From the NCBI GenBank assembly GCA_008081395.1, contig VMCJ01000029.1:1-43876 (forward strand): 43,876 nt of DNA, written 5' to 3'. The notes under the pieces were generated by a model that saw nothing but the letters and a program-made list of their open reading frames with translations, did no database searches and had not been told where the DNA came from. Numbering within the stretch: position 1 is the first letter of the stretch; each line of letters starts with the position of its first letter. The translations under genes and the position numbers were made by a program. Shown here piece after piece: positions 8,204 to 16,601 of the stretch. Origin of the DNA: Rhodospirillales bacterium (GTDB lineage: Bacteria; Pseudomonadota; Alphaproteobacteria; Bin95).

Positions 8204-9097
8204 ATGAATTCATCAACAGCATCTGATGCCCCCTTAAAAGGGATTGCGTGCATGGTCGTCGGCACAGTGCTGTTAACTAGCAATGACGCAATAACGAAAT
8301 GGCTTTTGAATTCACTTCACCCAGGTGACGTGATGGCTTGGAGAGGATTGCTTTCACTTCCCTTTGTATTACTCATACTGCAACTCGAGGGAGGGTCTTT
8401 ATCATCGCTTCGAAGCAAAGCCCCTAAACGCAATTTTCTTCGAGCTGTTCTAGCGCTAGTAACCAGCGCTTTTGTGATTTTATCTTTTCAGGCTCTTCCA
8501 TTAGCTGATGCACTTGCTGTCATCTTCGTGTCTCCCGTAATGACCACTGCTCTCTCGGCGTTAGTTCTGAAAGAGAATGTTGGCTGGCGACGCTGGCTCG
8601 CAACTTTGGCGGGTTTCATCGGAGCTATGATAATTGTTGGTCCAAGCTTTGAAGAAGTGGGCTGGGCCGTTCTTGCTCCTTTAGCAGCAGCTTTTTTTGC
8701 CGCTCTCCGTGATATTTCAACTCGATCTCTAAGCCGTATAGATAACGGGCCCTCCATCCTATTTTGGAGTATGTTTGTTGGCATGGTGGGGGGATTCATG
8801 AGCCTCCCCATAATGGGTGCAAGTTCAGTATCCAGTGAGGGTTGGCTTTTGTTCGTGGGCGCGTCTGCCATGTTAGCAGCATCCAACCGGTTGATCATTG
8901 CTGCCTTCAAATTTGCATCAGGCGCCATAGTAGCTCCTTTAAAATACCTAGCATTGATTTGGGCTGCTGCACTTGGCTACCTAATTTGGGGTGACATACC
9001 AAGCATGCAAACAGCATTAGGGGCAGTAATCGTCGCATTAGCTGGTCTATATATTTGGCGAAGAGAAGTCATACTCGAGAGGGAACGTCAAAAATGA
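8204..9097 (+). CDS. DMT superfamily transporter, EamA type
   Basis: Inner-membrane protein of 297 residues with ten predicted transmembrane helices arranged as two EamA repeats (about 12-140 and 155-288), the standard drug/metabolite transporter architecture. Examples of helices are VVGTVLLTSNDAITKWLL, ALVTSAFVILSFQALPLADAL and ALAGLYIWRR at the end. The track starts at a TTG (8198); the ATG at 8204 sits eight bases after GGAGAG and is preferred. Its stop overlaps the next gene's start (ATGA at 9094-9097), so transporter and alpha/beta hydrolase are translationally coupled. Members usually export small metabolites such as amino acids; the substrate here is unknown, but might be a product or substrate of the coupled hydrolase. 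Confidence 0.9.
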   Translation: MNSSTASDAPLKGIACMVVGTVLLTSNDAITKWLLNSLHPGDVMAWRGLLSLPFVLLILQLEGGSLSSLRSKAPKRNFLRAVLALVTSAFVILSFQALPLADALAVIFVSPVMTTALSALVLKENVGWRRWLATLAGFIGAMIIVGPSFEEVGWAVLAPLAAAFFAALRDISTRSLSRIDNGPSILFWSMFVGMVGGFMSLPIMGASSVSSEGWLLFVGASAMLAASNRLIIAAFKFASGAIVAPLKYLALIWAAALGYLIWGDIPSMQTALGAVIVALAGLYIWRREVILERERQK

Positions 9098-9885
9098 ATA
9101 GAGTCTCTCATTTCAAGACACCAACGGGTCAAATCGCCCTTCGAGAAGCAGGTGAAGGACCAGCTTTGATATTTCTTCATGGCCTTGGTGGATCGTCAAA
9201 ATCTTGGTTTCGGCAACTAGACGAACTGTCTAATCGCTTTCATGTAATTGCTTGGGATTGCCCAGGCTACGGGGAAAGTGATCCATTTCCAGGTGGCAAA
9301 CCAAAAACGTCTGATTTTGCAAAAGCACTTTTGGCTGCTCTAGACGAATTGAAAATTGGTGAATTCAATCTCGTTGGTCATTCTATGGGAGGAGCAGTCG
9401 CACCATGGGTAGCACGGTTAGCACCATTACGGGTCCGACGCTTAGTGCTATCTGCAACAAAGGTCTCTTTCGCTTCTGACGAACCATCCGGTTATGAGAT
9501 GCGCCTCGCCGAACGCAGAAACATGGATGACCATACTTTTGGAAACGCGCGCGCAAAAAGTATGGTTGGTGAAGATAGTCCTGTGTTTAACGAAGTTGCT
9601 TCTATTGCAGGCGAAATTCGTATCGCAGGATACGAAGCTGCAGTGCATTTGCTCAAAAACTCAAACAATGCCGCAATATTAGCAACTATTGAACAGCCTA
9701 CTCTAATCCTTGCAGGAGAAAACGATAAAATTGCTCCAGCGGCGTCAACAAAAGCTGTGGCGGAAGCAGTGCCAGGCTCTCGCCTCGTTACAATCAAAAA
9801 TGCAGGCCATGCAGCCTACATAGAGCAAGCAAGTATTTTTTCGGGAGAGGTGGCAAGTTTTATGGAGGTTTCGAGCAAGGATTAG
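9094..9885 (+). CDS. alpha/beta hydrolase
   Basis: Cytoplasmic serine hydrolase of 263 residues. It shows the oxyanion-hole HGLGGSSKSW (29-38), nucleophile S97 in GHSMGG, acid D211 in GENDKIAP and H239 in NAGHAAY, so a complete catalytic triad. The cap region lies between about 125 and 185. The track start at 9055 (TTG) lies within the transporter gene; the ATG at 9094 has GAGAGGGA nine bases upstream and overlaps the transporter stop by four bases, so it is the real start. The sequence resembles BioH/esterase, lactonase and 3-oxoadipate enol-lactonase types; the motifs do not discriminate between them. Coupling to an EamA transporter suggests a linked small-molecule function, which remains unknown. 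Confidence 0.9.
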   Translation: MNRVSHFKTPTGQIALREAGEGPALIFLHGLGGSSKSWFRQLDELSNRFHVIAWDCPGYGESDPFPGGKPKTSDFAKALLAALDELKIGEFNLVGHSMGGAVAPWVARLAPLRVRRLVLSATKVSFASDEPSGYEMRLAERRNMDDHTFGNARAKSMVGEDSPVFNEVASIAGEIRIAGYEAAVHLLKNSNNAAILATIEQPTLILAGENDKIAPAASTKAVAEAVPGSRLVTIKNAGHAAYIEQASIFSGEVASFMEVSSKD

Positions 9886-10012
9886 GATTACTCTGGCAGT
9901 CATCACGGAACACAGAGTAGTTCCAACTAAAACTTTATTTTTAATCAAACTAGCTTGAAACAACCTTACACGTTATCAAACTCTCTGCGTAATTTCATGA
10001 TGATCAAAATAT

Positions 10013-10798
10013 ATGACTGGTGACTCAATCCTTGAAAAAATAGCTGATCTTGCTCGTGAGGCTGGAGAAGCAATTATGCCATTTTTCAACGCTGAAAATG
10101 TTATTACGCACACGAAGAATGATGATCGACGAAGCCAGGTTTCAGAAGCAGATATTGCAGCAGAAAAAATCATATTAGCAGGCTTAACCCAATTAACCCC
10201 TCACATTCCAATCGTTGCAGAAGAGGAGGTAGCGGCAGGCAACTCACCTGACATTTCCGGTGGACGCTTCTGGTTAGTTGACCCCCTAGACGGAACTAAA
10301 GAATTTCTAAAAAAAATCCCAGAATTCACTGTAAATATTGGGCTTATTGAAGACGGTCTTCCATCACTAGGAGTAGTCTATTCACCTGCCTCTAACGAGA
10401 TGTATGCGGGTCAAGTAGGTAAAGGTGCTTGGATGGAAATTGGAAATAATGAACGCAAAGATATTTGCGTTAGAGACTTTCCAGAAGAGGGCATTGTTGT
10501 TGCATTAAGCCGTACATACGGCCAATCCACGGATGTACGACGCTTCCTCGCAAAATATGATGTGACCAAGCAAGTCGATGCGGGAAGTTCTATTAAATTC
10601 TGCTTAATTGCACGCGGTGATGCCGATGTATATCCACGCTATGGAGGCTCCATGGAATGGGATACAGCGGCCGCCCACGCAGTGCTTAAAGCAGCTGGGG
10701 GAGCAGTAAAAGTGATTAATGGAGGTCCAGAGCTGCAATATGGAAAACCAGACTTCCTAAATAGTTATTTTATCGCTTGGGGAGGTTCTCATAGCTGA
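10013..10798 (+). CDS. cysQ: 3'(2'),5'-bisphosphate nucleotidase
   Basis: Magnesium-dependent phosphatase that hydrolyses 3'-phosphoadenosine 5'-phosphate (PAP), a by-product of sulfate assimilation, to AMP. At 261 residues it has the usual inositol-monophosphatase fold. Metal ligands are visible as EEE at 70-72, D90 and D93 in WLVDPLDGTKEF, and an Asp in EWDTAAAHAVLKAAGG near residue 220. DPLDGTKEF is diagnostic of the CysQ branch compared with the DPIDGT of SuhB-type phosphatases. The gene has 127 bases upstream and no obvious partner. A strong ribosome binding site is not seen at the ATG, but the first residues align with the family. Nearby MST is also a sulfur-metabolism gene, although on the other strand. 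Confidence 0.92.
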   Translation: MTGDSILEKIADLAREAGEAIMPFFNAENVITHTKNDDRRSQVSEADIAAEKIILAGLTQLTPHIPIVAEEEVAAGNSPDISGGRFWLVDPLDGTKEFLKKIPEFTVNIGLIEDGLPSLGVVYSPASNEMYAGQVGKGAWMEIGNNERKDICVRDFPEEGIVVALSRTYGQSTDVRRFLAKYDVTKQVDAGSSIKFCLIARGDADVYPRYGGSMEWDTAAAHAVLKAAGGAVKVINGGPELQYGKPDFLNSYFIAWGGSHS

Positions 10799-10906
10799 TA
10801 AGTAACCGCTGAAAATTTGGCTTAAATGAGAAAAACTGATCAGCGTTGCATTTCTAAACTAGAACTCTAAGTTATTTTTTAACCTAAACCTGCGCGGATT
10901 AATTTT

Positions 10907-12331
10907 ATGCCCGAGGCGCCAACTCCTGTTAATTCATCTGACTTAAAATCTCGTCTTTTGGCGGTAGTCGGACCTAGTGGTCTCGTTGAAAACGCGGACG
11001 CAATCAGCCCAATGCTTTCAGAGCCTCGGGGCCTTTATCATGGATCTGCCCTTCTAGTTGTTAAACCTGGCTCAACCGAGGAAGTTGCTGCAGTTGTAAA
11101 AGTATGTGCCGAGTTTGGCACTCCAATCACACCCCAAGGTGGCAATACAGGTCTTTGTGGCGGTGCCACCCCCGATGGTCAGGTTTTACTTTCTCTCTCG
11201 CGTATGAACAAAATTCGCGATATCGATCCCCTTGATTACACAATAACAGTGGAAGCAGGCTGTATCCTGCAAAATATTCAGACCGCAGCTGCTGAGAATG
11301 ACAGGCTATTTCCCCTTTCTCTAGGCGCCGAGGGCTCATGCCAAATAGGAGGGAATTTGTCCACAAATGCTGGTGGAATTAACACACTCCGCTATGGCAA
11401 CGCACGCGATTTGGTACTGGGGTTAGAAGTGGTACTGCCAGACGGCCAAATTTGGAATAATCTCAAACGCCTGCGGAAAGATAATACCGGCTATGATCTT
11501 AAACATCTCTTCGTCGGCGGCGAAGGTACTTTAGGCATAATTACGGCAGCCACGTGCAAGTTGTTCCCCAAGCCGAAAGATGAAGTTTCTGTTTTCTGCG
11601 CAGTTCGGGACGTGAATGGTGTTATTGAACTTCTATCACGGCTAAGGGCAGCAACGGGCGATCAGATATCAGCTTTTGAGCTTATCGAGCGGTTTGGTAT
11701 TCACCTTGCTTGTAAACACGTGCACGGCTGTCGTGATCCTTTTGATCAGCCTTATGAGCACTACGTGTTATTTCGCGCGAGTGCTGGCCGAGCAGACAGC
11801 GGCCTCCGCACTATTGTTGAGGAGGCTTTGGCAGAAGCGTACGAAAAGGGGTTAGTACTAGACGCCACAATTGCAGAGAGCGAGGCTCAGGCTCAGGCGT
11901 TCTGGAGAATTCGGGAAGGAGTAGTAGAGGGGCAAATTCCTGAAGGTGCCAGCATAAAACATGATATATCTGTACCTGTCTCTCTTATTCCAGAATTCAT
12001 GGAACGTGCAGCGCCCGTAGTTGAAACTACTATACCAGGGTCCCGTATATGTGCTTTTGGACATGCCGGCGACGGCAACCTCCACTACAATATTACCCAG
12101 CCTGAGAACATGGATCGCGCGGAATTTCTGGGACTTTGGGAAAAATTGAACCACGCCGTGCACGAAATTGTGGTTGATATGGGAGGCTCCATTTCAGCCG
12201 AGCATGGAATAGGAAAGCTCAAAGTAGAGGAACTGCAGTATTTTAAGCCAGCGCTTGATTTGGATCTTATGAGGCGAATTAAGCAAGCACTTGACCCAGA
12301 GGGTATTTTCAATCCGGGCAAGGTTCTGTGA
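10907..12331 (+). CDS. FAD-linked D-2-hydroxyacid dehydrogenase (GlcD/D2HGDH type)
   Basis: Flavoprotein of the vanillyl-alcohol-oxidase fold that oxidises D-2-hydroxyacids such as D-lactate, glycolate or D-2-hydroxyglutarate. The PF01565-type FAD-binding domain covers about 40-180, with PQGGNTGLCGGATPDG near 80 and NLSTNAGGINTLRYGN near 150. The C-terminal FAD-oxidase domain covers about 215-473, with FGHAGDGNLHYNI, SAEHGIGKLK and the terminal NPEG-like PEGIFNPGKVL. The HGD-containing FGHAGDGNLH holds the likely active-site histidine and metal-binding positions. Overall it resembles D-2-hydroxyglutarate dehydrogenases most, but the motifs do not fix the substrate. Its TGA overlaps the GTG start of modA by four bases. 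It may be linked to the NAD-type hydroxyacid dehydrogenase just downstream. Confidence 0.9.
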   Translation: MPEAPTPVNSSDLKSRLLAVVGPSGLVENADAISPMLSEPRGLYHGSALLVVKPGSTEEVAAVVKVCAEFGTPITPQGGNTGLCGGATPDGQVLLSLSRMNKIRDIDPLDYTITVEAGCILQNIQTAAAENDRLFPLSLGAEGSCQIGGNLSTNAGGINTLRYGNARDLVLGLEVVLPDGQIWNNLKRLRKDNTGYDLKHLFVGGEGTLGIITAATCKLFPKPKDEVSVFCAVRDVNGVIELLSRLRAATGDQISAFELIERFGIHLACKHVHGCRDPFDQPYEHYVLFRASAGRADSGLRTIVEEALAEAYEKGLVLDATIAESEAQAQAFWRIREGVVEGQIPEGASIKHDISVPVSLIPEFMERAAPVVETTIPGSRICAFGHAGDGNLHYNITQPENMDRAEFLGLWEKLNHAVHEIVVDMGGSISAEHGIGKLKVEELQYFKPALDLDLMRRIKQALDPEGIFNPGKVL

Positions 12332-13068
12332 TCGGACGAATTACAGCAGTACTTTTAGTCTTTGTTTTTGGTTCACCTTCTGCTGCGGAGCCCGCAAAAA
12401 TTGCAGTTGCAGCAAATTTTGCCAAAACAGCTGAGGCTCTGGTTCAAAGTTTTAACGACGCCAACACTGGAAGTATTGAACTGGTAATTGGTTCTACAGG
12501 AGCTCTTTACCTACAAATAACTCAGGGAGCTCCAGTAGAAGCTCTCTTGGCGGCCGACAGCGTGAGGCCTAAGCGCTTGGAGACCGAAGGCTTTACCATA
12601 AAAGGCAGTCGTTTCACCTATGCCTTGGGTCGTTTGGTGCTTTTCACACGAAATAGCACCATACCAAACAGTCTCACGCTTCGCTCCGCCTCTTTCGAAC
12701 GCCTTGCTATCGCCAATCCATCAACCGCTCCCTATGGCGCTGCGGCGATTGAAGCCATTTCTATACTTGGCGTAATGCCAAATGTCTCCGATAAGCTCGT
12801 TAGGGGGAAAAATGTCACTCAAGCATTCCAATTTGCTTGGTCGGGCACAGCAGAGTACGCCCTCGTATCTGAGGCTCAGGCCCTTTTAAGCACCGAAGGT
12901 AATTTTTGGAGATTACCCCAAAACCTTTATAAACCTATTACTCAAGATGCTGTTTTGATTGCTAACGCCTCCCCCACGGCTATAGCATTTTTAAATTTTC
13001 TTAAATCACCCACAGCGCAATCCATAATCTCGCTAAGAGGGTACGACTTAGAGACCGAGCGGCCATAA
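12328..13068 (+). CDS. modA: molybdate-binding periplasmic protein, ModA family
   Basis: Substrate-binding protein of an ABC transporter for molybdate (or tungstate), 246 residues. An N-terminal signal peptide ends near residue 20 (VLLVFVFGSPSAAEPA). The mature protein opens with KIAVAANFAKTAEALVQSF, the typical VAANF-type ModA start, followed by GSTGALYLQITQGAPVEALLAAD, where the Ser residues of NF-x-x-T and GSTG would contact the oxyanion. TAPYGAAAIEAI and AEYALVSEAQAL are further family blocks. The GTG start overlaps the preceding TGA (GTGA). No modB or modC follows, so it is an orphan here; the membrane and ATPase parts must be elsewhere, or the protein has another role. A terminator-like hairpin follows. 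A molybdenum enzyme subunit is encoded about 14 kb away. Confidence 0.87.
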   Translation: MIGRITAVLLVFVFGSPSAAEPAKIAVAANFAKTAEALVQSFNDANTGSIELVIGSTGALYLQITQGAPVEALLAADSVRPKRLETEGFTIKGSRFTYALGRLVLFTRNSTIPNSLTLRSASFERLAIANPSTAPYGAAAIEAISILGVMPNVSDKLVRGKNVTQAFQFAWSGTAEYALVSEAQALLSTEGNFWRLPQNLYKPITQDAVLIANASPTAIAFLNFLKSPTAQSIISLRGYDLETERP

Positions 13069-13114
13069 CAACTGCATTTCAAACTTGTTTGATTACCAAA
13101 GCATCAATCTGTTC

Positions 13115-13136
13115 CCCCTAACCTACTAGGGGTTTT
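13115..13136 (+). terminator. terminator-like hairpin after modA
   Basis: CCCCTA-acctac-TAGGGG followed by TTTT, about 47 bases after the modA stop. The stem is short (6 bp) but GC-rich at its base and followed directly by Ts, the pattern of a Rho-independent terminator for the FAD-dehydrogenase/modA unit. Confidence 0.6.
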
Positions 13137-13284
13137 CGCCTTAAGATTTTAGCTTAAAGTATGATTTCCGCTTTTGGCGTTTCCGGACGATATGCGTTGA
13201 GTCTTTTCGATTTAACGACACTTTATAGTACCGCAAAAATCATTAGCATTTAATTTTGAACTCAAAAGCTGGAGCTTACAGCCA

Positions 13285-14265
13285 ATGACCGTCCGCCTTG
13301 CGATGTACGAGGAGTCACTCAAGCATATTGGCGAGCGTCTTGATGCGCTTGGGCTTGATTTAGAAATTATAACCTTCGACCGGGACGGAAAGTTTCATAA
13401 CGGTACTACTTCAGCATCAGAAATTGAGGCCGACTATCTCTGGTTTTCACAGCACCTGAGCTCTGAAGGATTACTTCCTATGGGATTTCAGGTTGCATTA
13501 GATATGAAACAGTTAGACGTCCTTCAAACGTTTAATGCAGGCCTAGATGCCCCCGCTTACAATCAAATTGCAGCTAGAGGCGTTCGAATATGTAATTCCA
13601 GCGCACAAGGTATCGCTATTGCTGAATACACAATGGCACAGGTGTTATCATTGACCCATCCCGTACAGCTGCAGCAAGACCAGCAAGCTGAGCGCGTTTG
13701 GAAAATCACACCTTTTCGCGAATTATCAAGAATGAAATGGCTTATTTTTGGCTACGGCCCAATTGGAAGCGCGGTTGCCGAACGAGCTAAAGCATTTGGT
13801 TCGCACATTTCAGTGATCCGGCGTTCACCCAAGAAGGATGCCTTCATAGATAGAGCGGGTAGCAGAGATGATGCGATAAGATTTGCATCCGAGGCGGATA
13901 TAATACTTCTTGCTTGCTCGCTAAATGACCAAACGAGAGGGATGATCAATCAAGATTTTTTAAATGCGGTAAAGCCTGGAGCAATCTTAGTAAACATTGC
14001 TCGTGGAGGCGTAATTGATGACTCAGCGCTTCTTCAAGCTTTGGATAAAGGGATTATCTCTACAGCTGTTTTGGACGTATTCCATACGGAGCCCCTTCCA
14101 AAAGAGGACCCATTCTGGTCTCATCCAAATGTAAGGCTAACCCCCCACACCTCCTTTGGAGGAGATGGCGTACGTCCGAGGTGGGATACCTTATTCCTTG
14201 AGAATATTCAGCGTTACGTAAACGGGGAACCACTAGAACGCGAAGTTAATCCAGCCGACCTCTAA
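13285..14265 (+). CDS. D-isomer 2-hydroxyacid dehydrogenase family protein
   Basis: NAD(P)-dependent oxidoreductase of 326 residues, GhrA/glyoxylate-reductase-like. The NAD-binding Rossmann domain contains FGYGPIGSAVAERAKAFG (155-172). Catalytic residues R240 (NIARGG), E269 (HTEPLP) and H288 (LTPHTS) are all present. It probably interconverts a 2-ketoacid and D-2-hydroxyacid in the cytoplasm. VIRRSP after the Rossmann fold suggests NADP use, since Arg residues follow the second strand where NAD enzymes have Asp. It lies 216 bases after modA, so it has its own promoter, and its TAA overlaps the convergent uppP stop by four bases. Together with the FAD-linked enzyme upstream it may form a hydroxyacid cycling pair. 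The substrate is not fixed by the sequence. Confidence 0.9.
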   Translation: MTVRLAMYEESLKHIGERLDALGLDLEIITFDRDGKFHNGTTSASEIEADYLWFSQHLSSEGLLPMGFQVALDMKQLDVLQTFNAGLDAPAYNQIAARGVRICNSSAQGIAIAEYTMAQVLSLTHPVQLQQDQQAERVWKITPFRELSRMKWLIFGYGPIGSAVAERAKAFGSHISVIRRSPKKDAFIDRAGSRDDAIRFASEADIILLACSLNDQTRGMINQDFLNAVKPGAILVNIARGGVIDDSALLQALDKGIISTAVLDVFHTEPLPKEDPFWSHPNVRLTPHTSFGGDGVRPRWDTLFLENIQRYVNGEPLEREVNPADL

Positions 14266-15068
14266 TAATAGACCGCTATCAATAGACCCACGCCTAATGC
14301 GATCCGATAGAAAACAAAAGGCATAAATGTAGCTTTTCGAAGCCAGGCCATCATCAAAGAGATAGCTAGATAGGCTGCTATAAAAGCGATGAAAGCGCCG
14401 AACAAAGCGTTTTGTAGTAAATCTAAGGCAATCTCAGTATCCAGCTCGAAGGCTGATAGAACTGCTGCACCAGTTATTGTGGGCAATGATAACAGCAATG
14501 CGAACCTAGCGGCCTCTTCTCGGCCCATACCTAACCATCTTCCCGCTGTAATTGTAACACCTGAACGGCTTACACCAGGCACTAGAGCAAATGCCTGAGC
14601 AACTCCCACCAGCAGTGCCTTCCTCCAATCAAGATCAGAAATTTTCTTATTCGTAGATGCCCGATCTGCCATCCAAAGAAATATTCCAAAGATAAGCGTA
14701 GTCCACGCTATAATTTCAACACCACGAAGACTTGTTTCAATAACAGTTTTAAGCATGAAACCCGCAATGACCGCCGGCATGGTTGCCACCAAAATAAGCA
14801 AAGCGAGTCTTGCGTCACCGTCTTGGTGACCTTTGATCAGACGAAGAGTACCACGGAAAAGTACTGCTACGTCGCCCCTAAAATATAGCATAACCGCTGC
14901 TAGCGTTCCGACGTGAAGTGCAACATCTAGCGCCAAGCCCGCAGCAGCATCTGTGCTTGGACTTAGCCATAGCCAACGTGTCAAAACCAAATGAGCCGAA
15001 GATGAAATTGGCAGAAACTCTGTAACACCCTGGACAAGAGCGAGTACTGCAATCAGGAACAGGCTCAT
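14262..15068 (-). CDS. uppP: undecaprenyl-diphosphate phosphatase
   Basis: Integral inner-membrane phosphatase (BacA family, 268 residues) that converts undecaprenyl diphosphate to the monophosphate lipid carrier for peptidoglycan and other envelope polymers. Signature motifs are ALVQGVTEFLPISSSAHLVLT (residues 10-30, with catalytic-region E17) and PGVSRSGVTITAGRWLGMGREEAARF near 165-190, including the conserved Arg. About eight hydrophobic helices are visible. It is the last gene of the minus-strand run argD-argF-hslO-lipoprotein-uppP, following the lipoprotein stop by four bases, so it is probably in that transcript. Its end overlaps by four bases with the convergent hydroxyacid dehydrogenase. 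Confidence 0.95.
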   Translation of the reverse strand: MSLFLIAVLALVQGVTEFLPISSSAHLVLTRWLWLSPSTDAAAGLALDVALHVGTLAAVMLYFRGDVAVLFRGTLRLIKGHQDGDARLALLILVATMPAVIAGFMLKTVIETSLRGVEIIAWTTLIFGIFLWMADRASTNKKISDLDWRKALLVGVAQAFALVPGVSRSGVTITAGRWLGMGREEAARFALLLSLPTITGAAVLSAFELDTEIALDLLQNALFGAFIAFIAAYLAISLMMAWLRKATFMPFVFYRIALGVGLLIAVYY

Positions 15069-15072
15069 CTTG

Positions 15073-15669
15073 TTAGTTCAGCCTCTCAAAGTCAGGAAAG
15101 CCTGTTGGAAATTGACGAGCAAGCTCGGCATCTAAATTGTCCACTGCACTTCTGAGTAATCGCATCCAATAAGAGCGTTTCTTTTCGCCTCCATCATCAT
15201 CAACAAATTCAGAGGCAACTTGGACGTCAACATTCACCCTACCTACTTCTCGGTTCTCAGAATCAATTGCCTTCAAAGAAATAGCAAAATTGACTGAAAG
15301 TTTGGTATTTGGATTAGCTTCAAAAATAGAACTAAAACCTTGTTTACGAGGTAAACTAAGTTCCTGCATCTCAGCCTTTTGTATGGTTGCAACAATTAGG
15401 CCCCGTGTACTTTTATCAGTTGCAATGCGAGCTCGAACCCATCTCTTAAGCGTTTCTGATGGTTGCTCAAATATGAGAGAAGATATTTTTGTGTCGGGCA
15501 TAATTAAGTCTTGAGGGACCACTACTTCCAATCTGTCCGCAACCGCCCGCCAAGAGGGAGAGACCGGCAAGTCTATTGGCTCAGACTTCACACCCGACAC
15601 GGGATGGCCACATGCCAGAAGTAGTAGGAGGCTAACTGGCGCTAAAAATTTTATCCAAGGCCGCATCAT
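15073..15669 (-). CDS. hypothetical lipoprotein
   Basis: I do not recognise a named family. The track start (15699) lacks a ribosome binding site, whereas the ATG at 15669 follows GGAGG by six bases, giving 198 residues. The N-terminus MMRPWIKFLAPVSLLLLLACGHP is a lipoprotein signal with lipobox LLAC, so the mature protein begins at the cysteine and is membrane-anchored in the envelope. The rest is soluble: a strand-rich middle (GLIVATIQKAEMQEL, KLSVNFAISLKAIDS, VGRVNVDVQVASEF) and a C-terminal helix ending in LDAELARQFPTGFPDF. The gene overlaps the end of hslO by 38 bases and precedes uppP by four bases, so it belongs to the same operon. A role in the envelope is inferred from the lipobox only. 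Confidence 0.8.
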   Translation of the reverse strand: MMRPWIKFLAPVSLLLLLACGHPVSGVKSEPIDLPVSPSWRAVADRLEVVVPQDLIMPDTKISSLIFEQPSETLKRWVRARIATDKSTRGLIVATIQKAEMQELSLPRKQGFSSIFEANPNTKLSVNFAISLKAIDSENREVGRVNVDVQVASEFVDDDGGEKKRSYWMRLLRSAVDNLDAELARQFPTGFPDFERLN

Positions 15670-16597
15670 CAAAAACCTCCGTTTTCCCACAAAATTCACA
15701 GGTAATACTTACGACCCCATCTATTTTACACTCGTCCACCTCTTGGCGAGGTAAACCTACAAGAAGCTCCTGAAATTTCTTGGGTGGGCAGGCACAATCA
15801 CCCGTGATTGAGGTTGGCTCCCAAATGCGCACCCCGTCTTCATGAAAAAGCTGAAAAAGCAGCTTCTCGGGTGAGAAATTATCTTCAGTTAATTCACTAT
15901 TTTTTAGGGTAGACATTAAGGCAATAGCGCGCACATACCCTTCATCTTGATCCCAATTCTCTGGGTCCGTCCTTGGGAAGTGATTGTCACCCGATATTGG
16001 CTCACCACCAGTTTCAGGCACACGTTGAACCAAAAGACCCGCCGCGCACCAGCGACCGTCTGAACCTTTTTGACATGCTAATCGGAGGCCGGTTGGAATT
16101 TGCTCGGATTGCCTAAAATACTGATGCACCGACTCTGCTAAAGTCTCGCCCTCTAGCGGCACTATCCCCTGATAACGCCCTTCACCATCACCTCGCTCGA
16201 CAGTGAATGCTAGATAACCTCCACCAAACATGCGAGCGAGCGTGGCATTTGGGTCTAAATCCGCAATCGCGTCGGCATCAAAACTGACATAACCTCTTAG
16301 GTGTCCGTCGGTATCTACGTCCGCAACAAGAGTTCGAATAGCTGCTTTACTTTGGGACTGCGCCTGAAGAGTGAATTTCCCATCAAACTTAACTGTTGCC
16401 GACAATATCGCCGTAAGAGCTAACGCCTCACCAAGAAGTAAAGATGGAACTTCAGGATATTTATGCTGCTCTAAGATCTTACTTACAGAGTCATCTAAGC
16501 GAACAAATCGTCCACGAAGTCCACTTTCAACCAATTGAAACGGTAAGACATAATCACTACCGAATACTCTCAGTTTTTCTAATGTAGGGTCGATCAT
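15632..16597 (-). CDS. hslO: Hsp33 family redox-regulated chaperone
   Basis: Cytoplasmic holdase chaperone that is activated by oxidative unfolding when its C-terminal zinc centre forms disulfides. The N-terminal substrate-binding domain covers about 1-190. The zinc-binding cysteines are C268 and C270 (CAC) and C300 and C303 (CEFC), the normal CxC-x29-CxxC arrangement, so redox switching should be retained. Length (321) is slightly above E. coli Hsp33, as usual in Alphaproteobacteria. It starts four bases after argF and its end overlaps the lipoprotein gene, in a compact minus-strand run. The argD-argF-hslO order is common in Alphaproteobacteria. Confidence 0.95.
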   Translation of the reverse strand: MIDPTLEKLRVFGSDYVLPFQLVESGLRGRFVRLDDSVSKILEQHKYPEVPSLLLGEALALTAILSATVKFDGKFTLQAQSQSKAAIRTLVADVDTDGHLRGYVSFDADAIADLDPNATLARMFGGGYLAFTVERGDGEGRYQGIVPLEGETLAESVHQYFRQSEQIPTGLRLACQKGSDGRWCAAGLLVQRVPETGGEPISGDNHFPRTDPENWDQDEGYVRAIALMSTLKNSELTEDNFSPEKLLFQLFHEDGVRIWEPTSITGDCACPPKKFQELLVGLPRQEVDECKIDGVVSITCEFCGKTEVFDDAALDKIFSAS

Positions 16598-16601
16598 TTA
16601 G

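Noticed and set aside
8488-8928. 146-residue minus-strand ORF
   Set aside because: Antisense to the DMT transporter, with no domain or ribosome binding site.
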